Below are positions 1 through 4,620 of a stretch of 5,776 bases of DNA, piece after piece. The notes under the pieces were generated by a model, which saw only the letters and a program-made list of their open reading frames with translations, searched no databases and had not been told where the DNA came from. Where the stretch lies: positions 1-5,776 of the forward strand of contig JAEOUI010000183.1 of NCBI GenBank assembly GCA_016839425.1, read 5' to 3'. The stretch's first letter is position 1; each line of letters starts with the position of its first letter. The stretch is from Promethearchaeota archaeon (GTDB lineage Archaea > Asgardarchaeota > Lokiarchaeia > Sigynarchaeales > SOKP01). The position numbers and the translations under genes are program-made.

Positions 1-412
1 AATTTGTCGTATATTTTTCCATAGTTCTCCTTAAAGCCTGTTGTGCTGGAGCAGTCATATTATCCGCCTCGTCTAAAATCAAGATTTTAAACGGAATTTC
101 CGCTGGAGGCCGAGTTTTTGCGAAGTCTTTTATGTATGTCCGGATCACATCTATTCCACGAGCGTCGCTAGCATTTAGTTCCAAATACGTGCTGTTTGGG
201 GCCATTTTCTTGCCATAAAGCTCTCTGACCATAGCGAGTGCGGCGGTTGTCTTACCCGTTCCAGCGGGACCTGCAAAAATGAGATGTGGCATTGATGCAT
301 CCTTAACGAATTGTTTTAATCGCTTGACTATTCCTTTTTGATTTACAATATCAGCTAAATAACGCGGACGGTATTTTTCAACCCAGGGACGATGTTCTAC
401 ATTCGCACTCAT
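1..412 (-). CDS. rfcS: Replication factor C small subunit (clamp loader ATPase), N-terminal part
   Basis: I translated this by hand from the ATG whose first base is at 412; it stays open for 137 codons to the left edge, so only the N-terminal 40% or so of a usual ~320-residue protein is present. Seen: the RFC-box start WVEKYRPR (residues 10-17), a Walker A GPAGTGKT (48-55), the RFC motif NASDARG (80-86), a Walker B ILILDEAD (110-117), and QQALRRTME (124-132), which precedes the sensor 1 and SRC arginine-finger region. These identify an AAA+ clamp loader of the archaeal RFC small/eukaryotic RFC2-5 family, which with the large subunit opens PCNA and loads it at primer-template junctions using ATP. 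No intein interrupts the visible Walker A motif. An upstream ATG at 429 is out of frame and stops at once, supporting the start at 412. It is transcribed divergently from the methyltransferase. The missing C-terminal part, including the collar domain, cannot be judged. Confidence 0.95.
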   Translation of the reverse strand, partial: MSANVEHRPWVEKYRPRYLADIVNQKGIVKRLKQFVKDASMPHLIFAGPAGTGKTTAALAMVRELYGKKMAPNSTYLELNASDARGIDVIRTYIKDFAKTRPPAEIPFKILILDEADNMTAPAQQALRRTMEKYTTN

Positions 413-442
413 TGCTTTCTTTCTCTCATGATTTAAAATCTA

Positions 443-453
443 CATATTAAAAC
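443..453 (-). promoter_or_regulatory. Candidate TATA box for rfcS
   Basis: Read on the minus strand, this is GTTTTAATATG, centred about 36-37 bp before the rfcS ATG. An archaeal start about 26 bp downstream would give a leader of roughly 10-12 nt. There is no convincing purine-rich BRE upstream, and an alternative A+T-rich block (430-440) lies closer to the gene, so this is a weak assignment based on position and composition only. Confidence 0.25.
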
Positions 454-472
454 ACTAGGTGTCATTAAAACA
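446..472. repeat. Two copies of a 9-bp direct repeat (ATTAAAACA) upstream of rfcS
   Basis: ATTAAAACA occurs exactly at 446-454 and 464-472, start to start 18 bp. Between them is a short inverted repeat, ACAC-TAG-GTGT (452-462), overlapping the first copy. The block overlaps the proposed rfcS TATA region, so a regulator site is possible, but the words are A+T-rich and could occur by chance. Confidence 0.4.
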
Positions 473-521
473 TTTTTAATTTTTTCGTAACTATAAAATC
501 CTCCTATTATCAAGGAATTGA

Positions 522-584
522 ATGTCTACTTCAAAAAACAGTGAATGTAAATTCAAATCAAGAAAAAGATCACCTATAAATTAA
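522..584 (+). CDS. Possible 20-codon mini-ORF, unproven
   Basis: An ATG at 522 opens a 20-codon frame encoding a Lys/Ser/Arg-rich peptide (starts MSTSKNSECK) that stops at 582-584. Two features raise it slightly above noise: AAGGA at 512-516, about 5 bases before the ATG, and a TATA-like CTATAAAAT at 491-499, about 26 bp upstream. Against it, the frame is very short, the composition is what an A+T-rich spacer gives, and its end overlaps the better TATA candidate of the downstream methyltransferase. No family is recognised. It could be a leader peptide or nothing. Confidence 0.15.
   Translation: MSTSKNSECKFKSRKRSPIN
561..583 (+). promoter_or_regulatory. BRE/TATA promoter of the methyltransferase gene
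   Basis: A purine run AGAAAAAGA (561-569) lies directly before CCTATAAATTA (573-583), matching the archaeal layout of a BRE followed by a TATA box. With the box centred near 578, transcription should start near 604, leaving a leader of about 20 nt before the ATG at 624. No strong Shine-Dalgarno sequence is visible in that leader. Confidence 0.5.
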
Positions 585-588
585 TTTG
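567..588 (+). repeat. Imperfect direct repeat, left copy, flanking the methyltransferase gene
   Basis: This stretch shares the exact 8-mer AGATCACC, then ATA and TTAATT, with 1510-1530; one substitution and a gap of one or two bases separate the copies. It overlaps the promoter of the methyltransferase gene. It may be a shared promoter element or the flank of an inserted segment. Confidence 0.35.
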
Positions 589-623
589 CTGATTATCTTT
601 TCTAAATACTTTATCTTGCTACC

Positions 624-1463
624 ATGAAAACCTATACTAGCTCAAGTTTTCTCGATTATTTAAAATTGTTTAGAAGTCGGTTTAAATTATCTCAATATCA
701 TGCTAACTCTGCCTTTCATAAATACCAAAATATCAAAAAAAAAATGCATGATGAATTTAATTTTGATACAACTGATAAAAAAATACTTGATATTGGTTGT
801 GGTCAAAGATATCAATACACATATTTATTTAGCAAGGATAACGATGTCGTGGGAATCGATTTAGATGTTATCTTACTCAAACATGATATAAGAACCTATT
901 TTTCGATTATAATGAAGAATGGTCTAAATAGGTTTTTCAAAACGCTTTTTAGAACACTATTTTTAGATAGAAGTTATTACAAGGAACTTGAACGAATAGC
1001 AAAAAATAAAAAAGTAGGAAATTTTAGAATTTTTCAAATGAACGCTGAGGACCTAAAATTTCGCGATAATAGCTTTGATTTCATACTTTCAATTCTTAGC
1101 TTTGAACATTTTAAAGACGTGGATAAATGCGTCAGAGAACTCAAGCGAGTTCTAAAAAAAGGAGGAAATTTTTATGTCTCAATCGACTTGTTTTCAAAAA
1201 TGCGCGGTGGACACGAAATCAATCCATCAAGACCCTGGAATCATTTGCTTGATGAGAATTTTAAATCTAATGTTTTTTTAAATAAACTTCGCTTGGACGA
1301 CTATAAACAAATATTTTCATCTCATTTTCAAAATGTTAAATTTACATGCTCAGAAAATCCTATTGCTCGGCGTTTACTCACACCAGAAATTAGAGAAAAG
1401 CTTTCAGATTATTCTGAAATTGAGCTAATCATGAACCCTTTGATCGTCATTGGTGAAAAATGA
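624..1463 (+). CDS. Class I SAM-dependent methyltransferase, substrate unknown
   Basis: This 279-residue protein has a Rossmann-type methyltransferase core of the Methyltransf_11 type. Seen: motif I ILDIGCG (54-60), the acidic end of strand 2 in GIDLD (D79), a motif like NAEDL (140-144), FDFILSILSFEHF (151-163) at strand 4, and the KKGGNFYVSI strand (178-187). About 50 residues between strand 2 and the acidic third strand (82-133) form an insertion rich in Phe, Arg and Lys. The region 196-210 holds GHEINPSRPWNHLL, a His/Pro/Trp pattern I associate with small-molecule or glycan methyltransferases but cannot assign. No membrane segment or signal peptide is seen. The ATG at 624 follows a good TATA box. 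The gene is conspicuously A+T-rich: 16 of 60 bases are G or C in 781-840 and again in 901-960, against 31 of 60 in enolase at 1741-1800. It appears to be a single-gene unit and could be a recent acquisition. The fold call is firm; the substrate is unknown. Confidence 0.85.
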   Translation: MKTYTSSSFLDYLKLFRSRFKLSQYHANSAFHKYQNIKKKMHDEFNFDTTDKKILDIGCGQRYQYTYLFSKDNDVVGIDLDVILLKHDIRTYFSIIMKNGLNRFFKTLFRTLFLDRSYYKELERIAKNKKVGNFRIFQMNAEDLKFRDNSFDFILSILSFEHFKDVDKCVRELKRVLKKGGNFYVSIDLFSKMRGGHEINPSRPWNHLLDENFKSNVFLNKLRLDDYKQIFSSHFQNVKFTCSENPIARRLLTPEIREKLSDYSEIELIMNPLIVIGEK

Positions 1464-1509
1464 AAATCCTCGAATTTTTAATATTTAAAAAATATGGATT
1501 TAATCAAAG

Positions 1510-1530
1510 AGATCACCCATACTTAATTGG
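1510..1530 (+). repeat. Imperfect direct repeat, right copy, flanking the methyltransferase gene
   Basis: This begins with the 8-mer AGATCACC and continues with CATACTTAATT, resembling 567-588 upstream of the methyltransferase gene. It lies 47 bp after that gene's stop and about 130 bp before the enolase start. It could belong to an upstream promoter of enolase or mark the right edge of a transferred block. Confidence 0.35.
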
Positions 1531-1589
1531 ATTATAATTATTTGTAGTGTTTTGTAAAAAATATAAGAAATAATTAAGAATTAAAGGTT

Positions 1590-1610
1590 CTTATATTGAA
1601 TTATATTTTT
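1590..1610 (+). promoter_or_regulatory. Candidate promoter of the enolase gene (two TATA-like elements)
   Basis: Two TATA-like words lie in tandem, TTATATT at 1591-1597 and TTATATTTTT at 1601-1610. Starts about 26 bp downstream would give leaders of about 20 nt or 9 nt before the ATG at 1639. A purine-rich stretch (around 1575-1588) precedes the first and could act as BRE. Which of the two is used cannot be told from sequence. The rest of the 1464-1638 spacer is A+T-rich with no RNA gene seen. Confidence 0.4.
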
Positions 1611-1638
1611 ATCAAGGTAGAATAATAGCGATAGAAAA

Positions 1639-2943
1639 ATGACTGAATTTAAGATTACTGACATTAAATCAAGGTGGATCTTGGACTCGAGAGGTAATCC
1701 TACCGTTGAAACTGATGTATACGCGGGAAAGGTTTTTTCTCGAGCAGCAGTCCCCTCAGGAGCATCTACAGGTGTTTCAGAAGCACTTGAATTGAGAGAC
1801 GGTGGAAAGGCATTTCTTGGAAAACACGTCACCAAAGCCGTATCAAATGTGAAGGATATTATTGCTAAGAAATTAGTAGGGTTTGATCCTCGAGAACAAA
1901 TAAAAATTGACGGAGAAATGCTAGCAATTGATGGAACAGAAAACAAGAGCAAGTTAGGAGCGAACGCCATATTATCCGTTTCCCTAGCTGTTGCCAAGCT
2001 TGCGTCTACGCTTGCTGAAAAACCCTTATTTCAACATTTACACGAAGTAGCATTTGGAAAATCAAGAGAAGACTACTTACTACCGCTCCCTTGCTGCAAC
2101 ATATTAAATGGGGGTGAACACGCAGGTAATAATTTGTCGATTCAAGAATTCATGATTTTACCAATTGGAGCACAATCTTTCTCCGAGGCAATTCAGAACG
2201 TGGCTGAAACTTATCAAATCCTCAAAAAATTGCTTGCGAAAAAGTACGGACCATCTGCTGTAAATGTTGGAGACGAGGGCGGCTTTGCCCCTAATTTTTC
2301 AGAAACGAGAGATGCGATCGATATAATCATCGAGGCCATAGAAAACGCGGGATTTCTCCCAGGTACCGATTTCGTGCTTGGAATGGACGCTGCTGCGAGT
2401 GAATTCTATGATGACGGAAAATACGATATCGATGGAAAGAAACTATCTGAAAGTGAATTATTACAATATTATTTGGACTTAATTCGAGACTATCCAATTA
2501 AATCCATTGAAGATCCATTCGATGAAAAAGATTTTCGTGGTTTTACAAACCTCACGGCTAAAGTCGATAGAAACATCCAAATAGTAGATGATGACCTTAC
2601 AGTCACGAATATCAAAATTCTTGATGAAGCAATCAAGGCCAAGGCGGGTAGTGCTTTACTCCTAAAAGTAAACCAAATAGGTTCCTTAACAGAAGCCATA
2701 AAAGCGTGTAAGATGTCGTTTGAAAACGGTTTTAACGTCATGGTATCTCATCGCTCGGGCGAAACAGAGGATTCATTCATCGCAGACTTGGCTGTTGGAT
2801 TGTGTACGGGTCAAATCAAAACTGGTGCAACGGCAAGATCGGATAGAACGAGTAAGTTTAATCAATTACTTCGGATTGAAGAGGTTTTAGGAAACAATGC
2901 CAAGTATCCAACCTCATTAGATTCTTGGAAAGATTTTCAATAG
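1639..2943 (+). CDS. eno: Enolase (phosphopyruvate hydratase)
   Basis: This 434-residue protein has the normal enolase length and is complete. It interconverts 2-phosphoglycerate and phosphoenolpyruvate in cytoplasmic glycolysis/gluconeogenesis, using Mg2+. Seen, by alignment to the well-known yeast residues: the N-terminal DSRGNPTVE (16-24), the mobile active-site loop PSGASTG (39-45), H161 in NGGEHAG, E170 in IQEF, E213 in GDEGGFAPN (the proton-transfer pair with K343), metal ligands D250, E291 (SIEDPF) and D318, catalytic K343 in LLKVNQIG, H371 in SHRSGETED, and K394 in QIKTGATARSDR. All catalytic residues are present, so the enzyme should be active. A small oddity is VDDDL (316-320), where most enolases have Gly or Ala before the DDL. 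The ATG at 1639 matches the family N terminus. The gene stands alone, converging on the METTL5-like gene with a 36-bp gap. Its G+C is clearly higher than that of the methyltransferase before it. Confidence 0.98.
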   Translation: MTEFKITDIKSRWILDSRGNPTVETDVYAGKVFSRAAVPSGASTGVSEALELRDGGKAFLGKHVTKAVSNVKDIIAKKLVGFDPREQIKIDGEMLAIDGTENKSKLGANAILSVSLAVAKLASTLAEKPLFQHLHEVAFGKSREDYLLPLPCCNILNGGEHAGNNLSIQEFMILPIGAQSFSEAIQNVAETYQILKKLLAKKYGPSAVNVGDEGGFAPNFSETRDAIDIIIEAIENAGFLPGTDFVLGMDAAASEFYDDGKYDIDGKKLSESELLQYYLDLIRDYPIKSIEDPFDEKDFRGFTNLTAKVDRNIQIVDDDLTVTNIKILDEAIKAKAGSALLLKVNQIGSLTEAIKACKMSFENGFNVMVSHRSGETEDSFIADLAVGLCTGQIKTGATARSDRTSKFNQLLRIEEVLGNNAKYPTSLDSWKDFQ

Positions 2944-2975
2944 GTTAACTATATAAAATTTAATAATAACAGTAT

Positions 2976-2997
2976 CCTTTTACTTTTTCTTTTTTTT
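2976..2997 (+). terminator. T-rich termination tract after enolase, lying partly inside the opposing gene
   Basis: On the plus strand, 33 bp after the enolase stop, there is a run of T stretches: CCTTTTA, then T5 at 2984-2988 and T8 at 2990-2997. Archaeal RNA polymerase terminates at T-rich non-template tracts without needing a hairpin, so this fits a terminator for enolase. It overlaps the last codons of the opposing methylase, where the same bases encode its poly-Lys tail. No good hairpin was seen. Confidence 0.5.
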
Positions 2998-3639
2998 AAC
3001 AAAACGATAAATCGTTGTATCAATTTTTTTCACTCTTTCTTCGTGAAAAAAATAAGCTCGTTCTAATAACATATTAAATGGGACAAAATAATCTATTGTC
3101 CAACCTAGCCTATTAGCGTAATTTGAAATAAATTTATGTGATTTCTCTCCAGTCAAGTGTATTGAATACACTACATTCGAAATAGAAAATGCTATCTTTA
3201 AGAACGCACGATCAGCATTCTTCTTTTGAACGCCAAAAGGAGGATTCATTAAAGTAGTAATACTTTTTGTTTTTAAACATTCTATTTCTCGAACAGGGAA
3301 AGTAATTATGTCAGCACATATAGGCGAAATTATACCCATTAAGTTTGTAACTTGCAAGTTTTTTTTAAGGGTAGCCAATGCTTCCCAATCAAGATCTATT
3401 GCTATAATGGAACGAGCACCTAAACTCGCTGCTGCAATGGATATTCTACCCGTACCAGCACCAAGATCGAAAACGAGATTATTTTGAATATCGTCGTGTT
3501 CAATACCTGCAAAATAAGCGAAATCTACCACGCTTCCAGCGTCGATACAATATTGTTCTAATTCAATTTTTGGATTCTTAAAAACCTGCGTGTTCTGCAC
3601 GAGCGAAACCAAATCCTTCTTTTTGAGCGTTGACAACAC
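2980..3639 (-). CDS. METTL5-like RNA adenine-N6 methyltransferase
   Basis: This 219-residue class I methyltransferase aligns by eye with human METTL5 along its whole length. Seen: the N-terminal region KNPKIELEQY (21-30; METTL5 has a similar LEQY), motif I VFDLGAGTG (56-64), D82 in IAIDLD, CAD (108-110), the adenine-N6 catalytic motif NPPFG (132-136) followed by DRAFLK (143-148), VYSIH (157-161), and the tail FHEERVKKIDTTIYRF (198-213). In eukaryotes METTL5 with its activator TRMT112 makes m6A in the 18S rRNA decoding region; for this archaeal homologue the same rRNA role is inferred, with a Trm112-like partner expected elsewhere in the genome. The start is a GTG at 3639 (or TTG at 3636), because a TAG stop immediately precedes the GTG in frame. 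The protein ends in five Lys residues. It is divergent from csl4 and convergent with enolase. Family call firm, target inferred. Confidence 0.88.
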   Translation of the reverse strand: MLSTLKKKDLVSLVQNTQVFKNPKIELEQYCIDAGSVVDFAYFAGIEHDDIQNNLVFDLGAGTGRISIAAASLGARSIIAIDLDWEALATLKKNLQVTNLMGIISPICADIITFPVREIECLKTKSITTLMNPPFGVQKKNADRAFLKIAFSISNVVYSIHLTGEKSHKFISNYANRLGWTIDYFVPFNMLLERAYFFHEERVKKIDTTIYRFVKKKKK

Positions 3640-3663
3640 CTAAAGCTGGTAATTCCATAATGA

Positions 3664-3672
3664 ATAAATTTA
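3664..3672 (-). promoter_or_regulatory. Candidate TATA box for the METTL5-like gene
   Basis: Read on the minus strand, an AAATTTATT-type element is centred near 3668. A start about 26 bp downstream falls near 3642, which would make the mRNA essentially leaderless on the GTG at 3639. A second element (3679-3688, minus strand AATTAAATAA) would instead place the start near the ATG at 3658, which opens a different frame. The two cannot be separated from sequence. Confidence 0.35.
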
Positions 3673-3738
3673 TTTAACTTATTTAATTTTGTTTATTTAG
3701 TTACATGAGAAAAACGAGATTATTCATATAATTATTTA
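3670..3738. repeat. Four copies of TTATTTA in the divergent intergenic region
   Basis: TTATTTA occurs at 3670-3676, 3679-3685, 3693-3699 and 3732-3738. The complement, TAAATAA, is TATA-like, so the copies may simply be overlapping promoter elements for the two divergent genes. Spacing is irregular (9, 14 and 39 bp), so this is not a tandem array. Confidence 0.35.
3710..3732 (+). promoter_or_regulatory. BRE/TATA promoter of csl4
   Basis: A purine-rich AAAAACGAGAT lies just before TATTCATATAAT. With the TATA centre near 3728, the expected start is about 3752-3755, coinciding with the ATG at 3754. That suggests a leaderless mRNA and argues for the ATG over the GTG at 3745. Confidence 0.45.
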
Positions 3739-3753
3739 AAACTTGTGAAAAAA

Positions 3754-4353
3754 ATGAGTAAAAAAAGCGTAAAAGATAAGGAATTCGTTATGACGGGGCA
3801 ATATTTAGGCGTCGTTGAGGAATTCTTACCAAATAAAAGTTCTACTTATGTCAAAGACGGAGAAATTTTCTCTTCAAAAGCAGGCACTACAAAAATTGAT
3901 AGCAAGAAGCGTGAAATTACCATTCTCCATCCAAACGATGACGAGCGAAAAACCGTGAAAATTGGGGATAATATCATCGGAACAATTTTATTCGTAAGAG
4001 CGTATTCCGTTGGTGTGGATTTCTATGCCATTAACAACAAGCTCCATTTCAATAGTTCTTATATGGGCAACATTCATGTGAGCGAAATTTCAAACAAGTA
4101 TGTAGAGAAGATTCAAGATGCTTTTCAAGGAACGGATATCGTTCGCGCAAAAGTCATCGGAAAGGAGTCGAACGAGTTCAAGCTCAGTACCGTTGGAAAA
4201 AACTTGGGGATTATTCACGCAGACTGTACAATATGTGGGACCACTTTGGATAAGATCGGCTTTAATAAATTGCAATGCTCGATGTGTGGAAATGTGGAAA
4301 ATCGAAAGCTTGCAGATGATTATCGTAACGTCAGTATGGACCTGATTTTATAA
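3754..4353 (+). CDS. csl4: Exosome complex RNA-binding protein Csl4
   Basis: The protein is 199 residues from the ATG at 3754. A GTG at 3745 would add three residues, but the promoter spacing and absence of a ribosome binding site favour a leaderless ATG. Domain order, numbered from the ATG: an N-terminal exosome ECR1_N-like beta domain (about 12-65, TGQYLGVVEEFLPNKS then a DGEIFSSKAG stretch), an S1 RNA-binding domain (about 71-154, starting GDNIIGTILFVRAYSVGVDF and including GNIHVSEIS), and a C-terminal zinc ribbon with CTIC (158-161) and CSMC (175-178), all four Cys present. This is the standard Csl4 arrangement and length. Csl4 caps the hexameric Rrp41/Rrp42 ring of the archaeal exosome, binds RNA and bridges to DnaG in characterised archaea, guiding 3'-5' degradation or tailing. 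It is divergent from the METTL5-like gene and is followed 36 bp later by a small gene on the same strand, probably in the same transcript. Confidence 0.93.
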   Translation: MSKKSVKDKEFVMTGQYLGVVEEFLPNKSSTYVKDGEIFSSKAGTTKIDSKKREITILHPNDDERKTVKIGDNIIGTILFVRAYSVGVDFYAINNKLHFNSSYMGNIHVSEISNKYVEKIQDAFQGTDIVRAKVIGKESNEFKLSTVGKNLGIIHADCTICGTTLDKIGFNKLQCSMCGNVENRKLADDYRNVSMDLIL

Positions 4354-4374
4354 ATTCTTTTTATTTAGAGAGAA

Positions 4375-4383
4375 AGGGGAGAG
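4375..4383 (+). promoter_or_regulatory. Shine-Dalgarno-like site for the small ORF
   Basis: AGGGGAGAG lies about 6-7 bases before the GTG at 4390. It is the clearest ribosome binding site in the window, and it supports the GTG start and translation as a downstream cistron of csl4. Between the csl4 stop and this site there is only a short T5 run (4358-4362), probably too weak to end transcription. Confidence 0.5.
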
Positions 4384-4389
4384 ATACTC

Positions 4390-4617
4390 GTGGCAGGCAG
4401 GAAGATGGTCGTTAGATTCCAAAACACAAACGGTTCGTTAGAAAACACCATTAAATTTCTCGAAGATGTAAAAAAAAAAATAAATTACATTAACTTGACT
4501 ATAATCGTTGAGGGAAAAGAAGTCAAGATTACACTTCATGGCACCAGAGACCTCCAATATTTAGCGAGAGAGCGATTAGAAGATTTAGCAGAAAAATATT
4601 TACTAACTCATAATTAA
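4390..4617 (+). CDS. Small alpha/beta protein, Pcc1-like (KEOPS subunit candidate)
   Basis: This 75-residue protein starts at a GTG preceded by a good Shine-Dalgarno site; an in-frame ATG at 4405 (residue 6) is the alternative. The pattern suggests beta (KMVVRFQ, 5-11), helix (15-31), beta (33-41), beta (43-50), helix (53-73). The second half, VEGKEVKITLHGTRDLQYLA, resembles archaeal Pcc1 by memory (an EGK turn, alternating hydrophobics, then D-x(3)-L and a helix). Pcc1 is a small dimerising subunit of KEOPS, which makes tRNA t6A, and its gene lies near exosome genes in some archaea. RNA polymerase subunit L, also a beta-alpha-beta-beta-alpha protein of similar size, was considered, but its characteristic His-Pro-Leu region is absent. 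No catalytic residues or membrane segments are seen. It lies 36 bp after csl4 and ends 3 bp from the convergent GTPase. An A11 run (4470-4480) encodes the Lys-Lys-Lys stretch. A real gene is likely; the family is tentative. Confidence 0.7.
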   Translation: MAGRKMVVRFQNTNGSLENTIKFLEDVKKKINYINLTIIVEGKEVKITLHGTRDLQYLARERLEDLAEKYLLTHN

Positions 4618-4620
4618 ATA

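Noticed and set aside
413..623. Possible tRNA or structured RNA in the rfcS/methyltransferase spacer
   Set aside because: The spacer is A+T-rich and I saw no cloverleaf arms, GTTC-type T-loop or strong stem; the only pairing was the 4-bp ACAC/GTGT palindrome.
735..744. An A10 run early in the methyltransferase gene as a possible frameshift
   Set aside because: The frame is intact on both sides, and motif I follows in the same frame as the ATG, so there is no sign of a break here.
1174..1281. A 35-codon frame inside the methyltransferase gene, with a strong GGAGG 8 bases before its ATG
   Set aside because: The GGAGG is formed by the two Gly codons of the conserved KKGGN motif of the methyltransferase, so it is explained by coding needs. 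The frame is out of register with the gene and encodes nothing recognisable.
1581..1997. A 138-codon open frame on the minus strand
   Set aside because: It lies opposite the unmistakable N-terminal half of enolase and the enolase promoter, and has no recognisable domain; it is a shadow frame.
2490..2741. An 83-codon open frame on the minus strand
   Set aside because: It is entirely within the enolase catalytic barrel coding sequence and has no domain of its own.
4090..4345. Open frames on both strands overlapping the 3' part of csl4
   Set aside because: The S1 and zinc-ribbon motifs, including all four Cys, are in the csl4 frame; the others give no recognisable protein.
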